From Streptococcus parapneumoniae (GTDB lineage Bacteria > Bacillota > Bacilli > Lactobacillales > Streptococcaceae): a DNA stretch of 64,000 nt. The DNA is taken from assembly GCF_037076355.1 (NCBI RefSeq), contig NZ_AP026968.1, forward strand, positions 1,194,501 through 1,258,500. The letters run 5' to 3'. A program made the position numbers and the translations under genes. Of the stretch, positions 9,181 to 16,599 are shown piece after piece (position 1 is the stretch's first letter; each line of letters starts with the position of its first letter). The notes under the pieces are model-generated. The model was not told where the DNA came from, did no database searches, and saw only the letters and a program-made list of their open reading frames with translations.

Positions 9181-9204
9181 AGCACTTAGATTTCTCTAGG
9201 TGCT
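9181..9204 (-). terminator. bidirectional-looking intrinsic terminator
   Basis: A 10-bp stem (AGCACTTAGA with TCTAGGTGCT, one G-T pair) around a 4-base loop. Both strands carry T-runs, but on the minus strand it lies 3 bp after the stop of the 52-aa gene and is followed by six T's. It probably ends the packaging/portal/MuF transcript. Confidence 0.7.
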
Positions 9205-9207
9205 TTT

Positions 9208-9366
9208 CTAAATCGTTTCAAGTTTTAGATTCTTGACAAATTCATCCCATTCGTCATCTAACTCCTCAACAGTTTTGTTTTTATTTCGTTCATAGGCTTT
9301 TTTTAACAATTCATCCAGATTGTCGTCTTCGGCTTCTGGCCAATCATAATCATACTTCTCAATCAT
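9208..9366 (-). CDS. small acidic protein following the MuF-JAB gene
   Basis: A 52-aa, very acidic protein (MIEKYDYDWPEAEDDNLDEL). I chose the start at 9366 because GGAAGGATTGATTGAC precedes it; an upstream start would only extend further into the previous gene. It begins 2 bp inside the MuF gene's stop, so the two are probably coupled. Its size, charge and place after a possible MuF effector domain would fit an immunity protein, but that is inference. Confidence 0.55.
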   Translation of the reverse strand: MIEKYDYDWPEAEDDNLDELLKKAYERNKNKTVEELDDEWDEFVKNLKLETI

Positions 9367-9367
9367 G

Positions 9368-10996
9368 TCAATCAATCCTTCCAAATTCAAATTCAAACAG
9401 ATTAGAAAACATTTCAAGCGTTTTCTCTTGTGCTATAACTTCATTATAACCCATTTTTTTGAATTTTTCAATTTGGTGAGAGTATTTTGAGAGTGCTATT
9501 TTTGGTATCCTCTTATTGGGTCTGGTATACCAATACACGCTTCCATCGTGGCCTATCGTTAAACCATATTTTACAGTATTATTTTTATTCCGTTGTTGTA
9601 AGGAAGCAAAGTCACTGAGCGAAGGAGGATAACCAGATGGATGATTGTGAATCGAAATAAGACTTTGTTCAGATTGTTCTTTAAAAGCCCTTCTGACTTG
9701 GTCATTATAAACTACACCTTTTGTCTTTCTGGCTTTATTTGATAATGCAACAACTCTTCCTGTATCTGCATTAAGCAAATAGTAATCTTCAAATGGAGTT
9801 CCGTTTCTATGCTGCAACATCTGTCTTGAAACTCTTGCGATAGGTTCGGATAGATGTGAGGTCTTTGGGTGATTTTTTAATTTGTCAACAAATTCATCGC
9901 TTCGCACATAATCAAGGTCTGCTCCAAATTGCCTACCACTTAATTCTCGTTCTCGTGGTTCCGCAACATACTTTCTATACCACTCTTTATAAGTCATATC
10001 AGCAGGCACATACTCGACTTTACCAGTCTTAGGGTTCCTTGCCCTACGCTTCAGTTTGCTGTAGTCTGCGTCCTCATCGTATCCGACAGTAGTAGACCTA
10101 CACCACGGGTGCATAGGCGGACAATTGACACCAGGGACAGCCTTATCCCTGTCGTAGACTTGATTGTCATGCTTCTGACAAATACGTGATGTACGCTTGT
10201 CTAAGACGGCCACAAAGATATACTTTTCTATATCTGCTTCTTCATAGCTGAGTAGTTCCATCTGGTTATGAAAAAAGGCTGATTCTGTCCGAACCAAACG
10301 CCTTGCATCATTCTGACCTACATTGAATCGCTCAGCAATTGCTTGTGCAGTTCCTCGTATATCTCGGCCTGTCATAAGGCTTATGAGTAATTCATCTTTT
10401 ATGCTAGAAGTGAGCTTTCCTGTATTCTTCCAGATATCTGTAGAGTACGTGCTTCCGTCATCTAGCCAACTAAAAGACTGTAGATGTTTTATCTCGCTCT
10501 CAGGAAGCCCAGAAAAGCCGTATGCTAGCCCTGTCTGCTGTTGCAGGTCAAAGGTAGCCTTGTAGTAACTATCCTTCATAAAGTCGCTATAAAAGGCGTC
10601 TGAGCCCGTCTTCTCTGAATGATAGATAGATTCACGCATACGATCTAAATCGTCGCTCAAACGCTCTAAGCGCTTCATACGGAAAGAATAAGCCGGACTA
10701 TCTAAGTCAGCCAGTAGTCTTTGGATATTTGGGTCATTCGGTCTTGCTTTAAGCACCTTGCGAAGTTCCTTCAAGTCTTTCTTGTCTTTCATGTTCTTCA
10801 AGACTTGTCTAGCATCTACCTGACTTAAACCATAATCACGTTGGAACTTATCAAAAATCTTATTGATTTCCTTATCTAAGTATGTCTTAGCTTCTTGATA
10901 GACCTTATCGAACTTGTCTGCCTGCTTTTCGGCCTTGTCCATCTGTTGGTAAATCAGATTGGCTTTCCTCTTCGCCCAATACTCCTGATTCTTCAT
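9368..10996 (-). CDS. MuF-type minor head protein with C-terminal JAB/MPN-like domain
   Basis: The 542-aa protein has an N-terminal coiled region, a Phage_Mu_F head morphogenesis core (about residues 210-320, with RLVRTESAFFHNQMELLSYE and LDKRTSRICQKHDNQVYD, then PPMHPWCRSTTV), and a C-terminal domain (about 400-500) containing SLISIHNHPSGYPPSLSDFA. That His-x-His-Pro followed by Ser-x2-Asp is the metal-binding JAMM/RadC-like signature, with the spacer one residue shorter than in RadC. MuF proteins enter the head and can be injected with DNA; phage MuF proteins with variable C-terminal effector domains are described as polymorphic toxins. It overlaps portal by 92 bp. Confidence 0.85.
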   Translation of the reverse strand: MKNQEYWAKRKANLIYQQMDKAEKQADKFDKVYQEAKTYLDKEINKIFDKFQRDYGLSQVDARQVLKNMKDKKDLKELRKVLKARPNDPNIQRLLADLDSPAYSFRMKRLERLSDDLDRMRESIYHSEKTGSDAFYSDFMKDSYYKATFDLQQQTGLAYGFSGLPESEIKHLQSFSWLDDGSTYSTDIWKNTGKLTSSIKDELLISLMTGRDIRGTAQAIAERFNVGQNDARRLVRTESAFFHNQMELLSYEEADIEKYIFVAVLDKRTSRICQKHDNQVYDRDKAVPGVNCPPMHPWCRSTTVGYDEDADYSKLKRRARNPKTGKVEYVPADMTYKEWYRKYVAEPRERELSGRQFGADLDYVRSDEFVDKLKNHPKTSHLSEPIARVSRQMLQHRNGTPFEDYYLLNADTGRVVALSNKARKTKGVVYNDQVRRAFKEQSEQSLISIHNHPSGYPPSLSDFASLQQRNKNNTVKYGLTIGHDGSVYWYTRPNKRIPKIALSKYSHQIEKFKKMGYNEVIAQEKTLEMFSNLFEFEFGRID

Positions 10997-12374
10997 CCTC
11001 TACCTCATCTTCGGGTTTCGTGTTGTCTTGGTTAAACATCGGCATGTCTTCCATGTTCTTCTTTTTCTCTTCTTCCAAGGCTTCCAGCTCAGCGTCAGGG
11101 TCTTCCACAAACGGCAAGAGAGAAATAAGCTGTCTATTGGTCACTTTACCTTCCAAGTTGTTCACAATCTGAGAGATTTCCAACAAGTTCTTAGGCAAAC
11201 CACGGCTAAACTGTGGAACTATTGAATGAGACTCTAAAGCAATCTGCTTCATACCCAAGTAATGAGCAAAAATCGCAATACGCTGACGCAATCCACGCTT
11301 GTAGTTCGCTTCCTTGGTCTTAGTAATCATCTCAAGACCCATTAACTTGAATTCCATGGCTACGCCCGACGTATTCCCTGCGAAATTCTCATCAGTCAGA
11401 TTAGGCACATGGCTGAATGTGTAGATATCCTCTTTCAATGCTGTGCGCAAAATTTCCGTAGCACTTTCATCCAGCGTGTTCTTCAAGAACTCAGCCCTTG
11501 CACTATCGCCTGGCAATTCCAAAAGACCTTCTTCAGAAAGAATCTTCATCGCTACCTTAGCGTCTTCTGGCGTGTCTGCTAACTGCGTACCATACAATAC
11601 AAGGATAGACTCTACTGCCTGTTCCTTGTCATTGACACGGTTACCCATCAAGGAATTATAAGCATCTATCAAGCTAATCTGTTGCTCGTAGTCTCCAATC
11701 GAAAAGTGATTGTTGCGATACTCGATAATTGGGATTTGGCCAAGATTATGAGGTGTTGCCTCTTCAATCTGAGATATTCCCGAATCTGTACTTCTTAGCA
11801 CCATATGATAGTGCAAATTTTCGGTAAAGACTTCTGCCTGATACTTAGTAGTATCTTTCGTATCGTCCTTGACTTGATAGTAGTAGACCGCAAACAAAGG
11901 CTTCCGCTCAATGCTATCATCGTAGACCATGAAGGCATTCTCTGGATCAATACTAGTTGAGTCCAACTCAGTCAATCCCTCTTTGGCATAGATGTACTCG
12001 TAAGCACGACCGTAGATAGCCATGTTCAAAGCATTCTGAGCGTCTACTTGGTCAATCTCAGCGCCATCAAAAGCTGTCAGTAGTTCATCGATATCACCTT
12101 CAGCAGTGTTATTGTACTTGATAGGATTGCCCATAAAATAGCCCGTAGCCGTGTCTGCGATGTCCTTGGCATGATTGGCTACCGTTTTGTAATTAGGTGC
12201 ATTCTCGTTGCGTCTCTTGTGATCTAAGATAGCATGCTCACCCAAGTAGTAGCTTTTAAGCTTCTTCAACCGTGAGCCTTCAGTGCTATGCTTCGTTATC
12301 AATTTGTAAATCAGGTCTTTCTTCAAAGAACCCTCATCATATCCATCTCGTGGGTAGGTTAAATATTGGTACAT
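10905..12374 (-). CDS. portal protein (SPP1 gp6-like)
   Basis: The 489-aa protein shows the SPP1-type portal pattern: KSYYLGEHAILDHKRR near the N-terminus, KTVANHAKDIADTATGYFMG, then GQIPIIEYRNN and SLIDAYNSLMGNRVNDKEQA. Portal forms the dodecameric ring through which DNA enters the head. The tail end is acidic and disordered and overlaps the MuF start in another frame. It follows terL by 11 bp. Confidence 0.93.
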   Translation of the reverse strand: MYQYLTYPRDGYDEGSLKKDLIYKLITKHSTEGSRLKKLKSYYLGEHAILDHKRRNENAPNYKTVANHAKDIADTATGYFMGNPIKYNNTAEGDIDELLTAFDGAEIDQVDAQNALNMAIYGRAYEYIYAKEGLTELDSTSIDPENAFMVYDDSIERKPLFAVYYYQVKDDTKDTTKYQAEVFTENLHYHMVLRSTDSGISQIEEATPHNLGQIPIIEYRNNHFSIGDYEQQISLIDAYNSLMGNRVNDKEQAVESILVLYGTQLADTPEDAKVAMKILSEEGLLELPGDSARAEFLKNTLDESATEILRTALKEDIYTFSHVPNLTDENFAGNTSGVAMEFKLMGLEMITKTKEANYKRGLRQRIAIFAHYLGMKQIALESHSIVPQFSRGLPKNLLEISQIVNNLEGKVTNRQLISLLPFVEDPDAELEALEEEKKKNMEDMPMFNQDNTKPEDEVEDEESGVLGEEESQSDLPTDGQGRKAGRQVR

Positions 12375-12385
12375 GTCTTTCCTCT

Positions 12386-13684
12386 CTATAAACCATAATC
12401 AGAACGTCTGCGAACGGTTGCTTTCCCACCTTCGATACATTGAAGACTGTAGCGCAAAGCATCCATCAAGTGGTTGTTTTTATCTTCTGGTTTATTCAGC
12501 CAGTTTCCTTCTTTGTCTTGTTGATAACAATAGCTATAAAATTCATCCATGATGTTTTTACAATCTGGATGCACATAAATAGCGTATCCTTGTAACTTGG
12601 ACACGCCTGCCATAATACTATCCTTACCTTTACGACTCTCTTTAATTCGAGTTATACCATATTCTGACCTTAGTTCCTCAATCAATCGTAATTCAGCGCT
12701 ATCAGCGATAATCCGTGAGCGGTGATAACCTTTGTCTTTTATCATCTTAGCAACTTCTTTGGTTATCAATCCGACTTTATACGCTTCGTCAAAAACATAA
12801 ATCTCTTTCGTTGTATCGTTTATGAGCGAACAACACAAAGCAGTTGGGTCGTGAGTGAAACCAAAGTCAAGACCAATACATAATTTATTAGATGAATCTT
12901 GTAGTAATTCATCTTTATTGAACTCTTTGACAGTCACGTTCTCGTAGATTAAACCTTCAGCAACTCCCCATTCGCCATCGCAGACGATTCTAGCACGTCT
13001 GGGGTTCGTATGATATAAATCCTCATAACGCTTGATATCGACTTCATCCAGCCACTCGTTGCATTTATAAGTAGTCGTAGTAGCGAACGTGTCAGCTCGT
13101 CTCGTTTCTTCATCAAAGAAGACACGCTTGAGCCAGTGCCTTTCATTCCACGGGTTAAATGTGACTGTGATTTGTTTAAAGAAACCAGGTACGTCTAAGC
13201 TACCACGGATTGACTCAACAACCGTACTGAATTTATCTTCAGTCTCAATTTGATATGCTTCCTCGAACCATGCCCAACAAAGAATACCAACATCGACCGT
13301 GATAGATGTGATTTTTAGTTCATCATCCAAACCACGGAACAGTATTTTTTGACCAGTCGCTTTTACAGTTATTTCTGGTAAGGACTCATTAAATTTAAAC
13401 AAATGAGTCACACCCAACACATTACACGCCCATTTAAAATCCGTATAGGTAGATTGCTTGTTCGTATTCGAATATCTACGAATGACAAGCAAGTTAGCCC
13501 AGGGATATTTCAAAAGACGTACGACGTAATTTAATGCAGTTGTCTTGGACTTCTTCGAACCACGGGACCCTTTGACTACACGATAAAGACTTCTTGAGCG
13601 CCAGAACTGTCCGTATCCCCCGCCTACTGTCTTAGGTAGGTCAACAACAATATCATTCTGTTTAATCTGGTATTTCTGACTCAT
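12386..13684 (-). CDS. terL: terminase large subunit
   Basis: The ATP-driven packaging motor and nuclease. From MSQKYQ (start at 13684) it is 432 aa. The ATPase part has the Walker A variant VVKGSRGSKKSKTT near residue 32 and CWAWFEEAYQ as Walker B. The C-terminal RNase H-like nuclease begins at LCIGLDFGFTHDPTALCC, whose first Asp is catalytic. This is the PBSX/pac-phage type. It overlaps terS by 23 bp. An upstream TTG-type start at 13711 lacks support. Confidence 0.94.
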   Translation of the reverse strand: MSQKYQIKQNDIVVDLPKTVGGGYGQFWRSRSLYRVVKGSRGSKKSKTTALNYVVRLLKYPWANLLVIRRYSNTNKQSTYTDFKWACNVLGVTHLFKFNESLPEITVKATGQKILFRGLDDELKITSITVDVGILCWAWFEEAYQIETEDKFSTVVESIRGSLDVPGFFKQITVTFNPWNERHWLKRVFFDEETRRADTFATTTTYKCNEWLDEVDIKRYEDLYHTNPRRARIVCDGEWGVAEGLIYENVTVKEFNKDELLQDSSNKLCIGLDFGFTHDPTALCCSLINDTTKEIYVFDEAYKVGLITKEVAKMIKDKGYHRSRIIADSAELRLIEELRSEYGITRIKESRKGKDSIMAGVSKLQGYAIYVHPDCKNIMDEFYSYCYQQDKEGNWLNKPEDKNNHLMDALRYSLQCIEGGKATVRRRSDYGL

Positions 13685-14102
13685 TTGCAAACACCACCGT
13701 TCCAGAAACATCAGCCTCTACCTTGTCTGTCCAAAGCCTATGCCGTTTACCAAGGAGTTCGGCTGCCTTGATTCTATCTTTTGCTCCGACATCAATATCC
13801 GTAATCGTTTGACCTAATTCTCCTATGCTTATCAAGGTCTGTTCTTGCGTCTCTCCTCGCATTACTGATGTTAGATAACTAAGGACCTCTTGCTGATCTG
13901 CGATTTTTTCAGAATCAAGTTGTTTCAGTCGTTCATCTATATAGCTTTTAATCTTAGGATTCTTTAGTAACTTATGCCCTTCAACGCCTGCCACTCTATC
14001 ACTAGAAACACTATAACCTGCTTTCTTATAAGCTTCCGTCGCATTACCTGAGATGATGTACTCATCTGCAAATCTCTTTTGTTTTATTCTCAATCCACTC
14101 AA
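13662..14102 (-). CDS. terS: terminase small subunit
   Basis: It recognises the packaging site and regulates terL. The core has the helix-turn-helix pattern of Terminase_2: KQKRFADEYIISGNATEAYK, KAGYSVSSDRVAGVEGHKLL and NPKIKSYIDERLKQL. I place the start at the TTG at 14102, preceded by AAAGGTGGTGATGG. A GTG at 14171 in the same frame would put an intrinsic terminator (14137-14153) inside the gene, so it is rejected. Length is then 146 aa, normal for the family. Confidence 0.85.
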   Translation of the reverse strand: MSGLRIKQKRFADEYIISGNATEAYKKAGYSVSSDRVAGVEGHKLLKNPKIKSYIDERLKQLDSEKIADQQEVLSYLTSVMRGETQEQTLISIGELGQTITDIDVGAKDRIKAAELLGKRHRLWTDKVEADVSGTVVFANESEIPD

Positions 14103-14136
14103 TTTTCCATCACCACCTTTCAAAAAATCAAAAAAA

Positions 14137-14153
14137 GCCACACAATGTGTGAC
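14137..14153 (-). terminator. intrinsic terminator between the non-coding region and terS
   Basis: On the minus strand GTCACAC and GTGTGGC form a 7-bp stem with a 3-base loop, followed directly by TTTTTTTG. It would end a transcript covering 14.15-15.39 kb just upstream of terS. Some read-through would be needed for the late genes. Confidence 0.75.
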
Positions 14154-14189
14154 CTTTTCAAGACCTCTCACTGCGAATTAAAATCGCAA

Positions 14190-14280
14190 TTGGAACGACA
14201 GGACTCGAACCTGTGACGTCTCAATTCCCTAAATAGAACTTAATCCGTCTACCATATATCCATTAACCAGCATGAGACTA
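14190..14280 (-). ncRNA. tRNA-like element with T-arm (degenerate)
   Basis: On the minus strand ACAGG, loop TTCGAGT and CCTGT form a textbook T-arm, followed by CGTTCCA. No matching 5' acceptor strand or anticodon arm is present. Instead GTCTCA and TGAGAC pair perfectly around the rest. It is a tRNA mimic or a tRNA relic, not a normal tRNA. Confidence 0.45.
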
Positions 14281-14465
14281 CTGCTTTAAGTGAGTGACTT
14301 TTGATAACTTATTGTTTATTATCTTGTCCACAAATATTCCTACTTGTATCACTCATGCACGATTGGTTAGACCAATCACTCCTTACATCACAAACTACTA
14401 AGCCATTTTTCAATTAACGAAGACCCCGCTAAAAGTCTAAGCTGCTTTACTCTTTGACTTTACTC

Positions 14466-14597
14466 TTATCCTTGCGAGACTTGAGCAGGCAATCTAATTG
14501 CCGAAGTACACTTTCGTTTACGACGGGCGATGACTTTTGCTTTTTTTGAGTTTTTTCTATCTTGAATAGCTTTTAAAATATAAAAATCATCTTTCAT
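14466..14597 (-). CDS. possible 43-aa basic peptide (doubtful)
   Basis: A short ORF from ATG 14597 to TAA 14466 encodes a very basic peptide (MKDDFYILKAIQDRKNSKKA and then KVIARRKRKCTSAIRL). No ribosome binding site is evident and it lies inside the region I interpret as structured RNA. It is listed only so the reader knows it exists. Confidence 0.2.
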   Translation of the reverse strand: MKDDFYILKAIQDRKNSKKAKVIARRKRKCTSAIRLPAQVSQG

Positions 14598-15065
14598 CTA
14601 TCACAGACACGCATCGCCATGTGTTTCATTCTCTTTTGAAGAACAAAATGCACAGCGCCTGCTTGTTATCGATTGTTTTGCGGACAATCAACTCACCTTA
14701 CATACTTTTGGGAGGCGCCCAATTTTTGTAAGATATGGTATTAAGCTCTTGTTGCACCTCGAACCAAACACCTCTTTCCTCTTATAGACTCGTTTCACAG
14801 CCAAACTGCCACGTTTGCATTTCCTCAGCACCTTGCCGTTGGAATCTCCCTGCTTTAACTTCGCCCACCTATTCCAAAATTGAAATAGTTAAGATTAAAT
14901 TGCTTAGATTGACCATTTCTGGCAGGATGTTTGATAGATTTAAAAACATCCTTTTCCTGAGTTACCACAGATTATCTAGGCTAAGCCCTAAAAATGCAAA
15001 GCGACTACTACCTTGCGTGTTAATTAGAAATAAATTTTCTGATTTATTTTTTTGTAGTCATTTAA

Positions 15066-15139
15066 AACCTCTGAGGGAATCAAACCCTCTAGCTTATAAC
15101 TTACCTAGGATATAAGTAGCTACGCAACCATGCGAGGTT
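15066..15139 (-). tRNA. tRNA-Arg(CCU)-like gene, slightly degenerate
   Basis: On the minus strand: acceptor AACCTCG with AGAGGTT (6 of 7 pairs), anticodon arm CTTAT-ATCCTAG-GTAAG with U33 and A37 and anticodon CCU, a 10-base variable region, and T-arm GAGGG-TTTGATT-CCCTC. The D-arm is short and lacks the usual GG. CCA is not encoded. CCU reads the rare AGG codon, as is common for phage tRNAs. Confidence 0.5.
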
Positions 15140-15230
15140 CGGTCACTTCTGCAACCATTTTTAAGTTAATGAGTGATATATGAATGCTAAGCCTACTGCC
15201 TACCCCATTCTGGGACACAAACACTCAAAT

Positions 15231-15329
15231 GACAGTAGCTGGAATTGAACCAGCTGGTCAGCAGTAAAACGTACGCTTGGTAAAAGTTTCAAGGAGACCC
15301 AAACAACCTGCTAACCTGTCCTTACTGTC
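15231..15329 (-). ncRNA. tRNA-like structured element with perfect acceptor stem
   Basis: The ends pair perfectly over 7 bp (GACAGTA with TACTGTC) and the 3' part is a perfect T-arm (GCTGG-TTCAATT-CCAGC). In place of D and anticodon arms a 9-bp stem forms between GGTTAGCAG and CTGCTGACC. At 99 nt it is too long for a normal tRNA. It looks like a tRNA mimic at the 5' end of the structured region. Confidence 0.5.
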
Positions 15330-15398
15330 TAAGAGGCCGAAGCCTCTGTATTTTTAGGAGTCCTCATGACTGTTCGTTGCCAATCATTGGATAATACT

Positions 15399-15407
15399 AT
15401 TTTAGCA
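15399..15407 (-). promoter_or_regulatory. late promoter, extended -10 TGCTAAAAT
   Basis: The minus-strand sequence TGCTAAAAT is a good extended -10, with no strong -35. The four ArpU-side iterons lie directly upstream, from about 20 to 65 bp away, where an activator would bind. Transcription would start near 15391 and run into the structured RNA and terS. Confidence 0.55.
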
Positions 15408-15427
15408 CCTTTTTCCGTTCCAATTCT

Positions 15428-15471
15428 CCCAAGATTTTCCCAGATTTTTCCCAAGATTTTCCCAGAAATCA
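15428..15471. repeat. four 11-bp iterons, probable late-activator operator
   Basis: Plus-strand units CCCAAGATTTT, CCCAGATTTTT, CCCAAGATTTT and CCCAGAAATCA follow each other without gaps, so equal faces recur every helical turn. The 17-bp string CCCAAGATTTTCCCAGA is repeated exactly 22 bp apart. The array begins at the end of the arpU gene and ends just upstream of the late -10. Confidence 0.75.
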
Positions 15472-15897
15472 CTTATAGACTAAAAGGTTGCTGGCTTGAT
15501 AGGACTCTGCAAACTCTAATAGAGCTTTGTTCAATATCCGATAATACTCACTGGATGAGTAGCCTAGTTCTGAATAAATACTGTAGTCTTCCCTCCTTTT
15601 CTTCCTGCAATATCGTTCGATTAGGATACGTGTGTATTCCATATCGGAAAGATTGTTGATTGCTTTAGCGATTAGTTCTAAGTCCTGCTGTGCTGATACT
15701 CTACGCAAGACCATGCTTTCTACCTGCTTACTTGTCTGACCACTTGATGATCTTGGCTCCAGCGAGTAGGATATTGTGATTTTCGGAGCGTATTCTTCTC
15801 CAGCTATCCGTCTCAGACGACTGTATTTTTTTAGTACTTTGATAGCTTCCTTTCTGGTTTTCTTTTCATCGATGATATCCAATAACTCTATTTGCAC
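15469..15897 (-). CDS. ArpU-family late transcriptional regulator
   Basis: A 142-aa protein (GTG start with GGAGGAGTTC upstream). The C-terminal sigma-like region has LELIAKAINNLSDMEYTRIL and YSIYSELGYSSSEYYRILNK, the helix-turn-helix pattern of ArpU/phage autolysin regulators. These act like sigma-like activators of late gene expression in streptococcal and enterococcal phages. Its position just upstream of the packaging genes, with an iteron array abutting its stop codon, fits that role. Confidence 0.87.
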   Translation of the reverse strand: MQIELLDIIDEKKTRKEAIKVLKKYSRLRRIAGEEYAPKITISYSLEPRSSSGQTSKQVESMVLRRVSAQQDLELIAKAINNLSDMEYTRILIERYCRKKRREDYSIYSELGYSSSEYYRILNKALLEFAESYQASNLLVYK

Positions 15898-15969
15898 ACG
15901 AACTCCTCCTCATGATATAATAGTTATGCGAAACTATAACACGAGAAGTCAGCTGTGCTGGCTTTTTTC

Positions 15970-15998
15970 TTGCCTTACTCCCTTTTTAGGTGTATACT
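15970..15998 (+). promoter_or_regulatory. mazEF promoter
   Basis: A -35 TTGCCT (15970) is followed after 17 bp by -10 TATACT (15993). The -10 sits inside an inverted repeat (15991-16009), so repression by the antitoxin is likely. Confidence 0.6.
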
Positions 15999-16009
15999 GG
16001 ATGTATACA
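15991..16009. promoter_or_regulatory. probable MazE operator (inverted repeat)
   Basis: TGTATAC and GTATACA are perfect inverted arms around a 5-base centre. The repeat overlaps the -10 of the mazEF promoter and ends 17 bp before the antitoxin start, the usual place for an autoregulatory AbrB-type antitoxin site. Confidence 0.55.
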
Positions 16010-16026
16010 AAATAAAGGAGAAACAA

Positions 16027-16242
16027 ATGAATACTGTTAAAACTCGTAAGGTTGGGAACTCTGTCACTGTGACCATTCCGAAAACACTCAATGTTCCAGA
16101 AGGTCAGGAAATGTTTGTCTACAAGGGTGTAGATAATGTCATTGTCCTAGCTCCAAAAATTCCAGACCCATTTAATGGAGATGCAGACCTACGCATGGAA
16201 GATGACTTTGAGGGGGTAAGATTCCTTGACAGCGAAATATGA
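16027..16242 (+). CDS. mazE: MazE/AbrB-family antitoxin
   Basis: A 71-aa protein starting MNTVKTRKVGNSVTVTIPKT, the swapped-hairpin AbrB DNA-binding domain, with an acidic C-terminal part (DADLRMEDDFEGVRFLDSEI) that should wrap the toxin. The start at 16027 has AAAGGAGAAACAA before it; the frame is open further upstream without a better start. It overlaps the toxin gene by 17 bp. It runs against the surrounding phage operon, as an independent addiction cassette would. Confidence 0.88.
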   Translation: MNTVKTRKVGNSVTVTIPKTLNVPEGQEMFVYKGVDNVIVLAPKIPDPFNGDADLRMEDDFEGVRFLDSEI

Positions 16243-16579
16243 TTACATTCCAGAAAAACAGGACATCATCTGGATTGACTTTGACCCGTCTGTTGGACGT
16301 GAGATTCAGAAGCGCCGTCCTGCTATTGTCGTCTCTCGTAGAGAGTATTCGGAGCGGACAGGATTTGTTGCTGTATGCCCTATTACACACGGTCAAAACA
16401 GACTAGAAGAACAAGGTCTGCTCGTTCCAGTGCGTTCCAATAAGGTAGATGGCTCTGTCAATCCACTCCAACTCTATACTTTTGACTTTAGAGAGCGAAA
16501 GGCTCAAAAAATCACAACCATGGATACAACCAGTTTTCAGAAGGTTGTCCAACTCTACAACTTCATCTTTGAAGCCTAG
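16226..16579 (+). CDS. mazF: MazF/PemK-family endoribonuclease toxin
   Basis: A 117-aa protein. KQDIIWIDFDPSVGREIQKR and RPAIVVSRREYSERTGFVAV are the conserved MazF core, in which the Arg of the GxEixkrRP loop and the Ser/Thr of the VCPIT segment help cleave mRNA. The start is a TTG at 16226, inside the antitoxin frame, so translation is probably coupled. Length is normal, and nothing suggests inactivation. Confidence 0.9.
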   Translation: MTAKYDYIPEKQDIIWIDFDPSVGREIQKRRPAIVVSRREYSERTGFVAVCPITHGQNRLEEQGLLVPVRSNKVDGSVNPLQLYTFDFRERKAQKITTMDTTSFQKVVQLYNFIFEA

Positions 16580-16599
16580 TCCTTATGGATTGGGCTTTT

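Larger units (their letters stand above)
14154..15391 (-). ncRNA. candidate large structured phage RNA (ROOL/GOLLD-like) with tRNA-like domains
   Basis: About 1.24 kb without a convincing gene, lying between a late promoter and an intrinsic terminator on the minus strand. It is dense in perfect hairpins: 9-bp arms at 14924-14952, 8-bp arms at 15028-15049, a 6-bp stem at 14371-14387, GGCAAT/ATTGCC near 14490, and GATTGT/ACAATC near 14675. Three elements at 14190-14280, 15066-15139 and 15231-15329 have tRNA-type T-arms. Large ornate RNAs of the ROOL and GOLLD classes are known from Firmicutes and Lactobacillales prophages, are often next to tRNA genes and are expressed late. No class-specific consensus could be checked here, so the class is a hypothesis. 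The region may also hold the packaging site. Confidence 0.5.

Noticed and set aside
13662-14171. Long version of terS starting at 14171
   Set aside because: It would place an intrinsic terminator inside the coding sequence.
14735-15115. 126-aa plus-strand ORF
   Set aside because: It lies antisense to the structured region with tRNA-like T-arms, has odd composition and no ribosome site.
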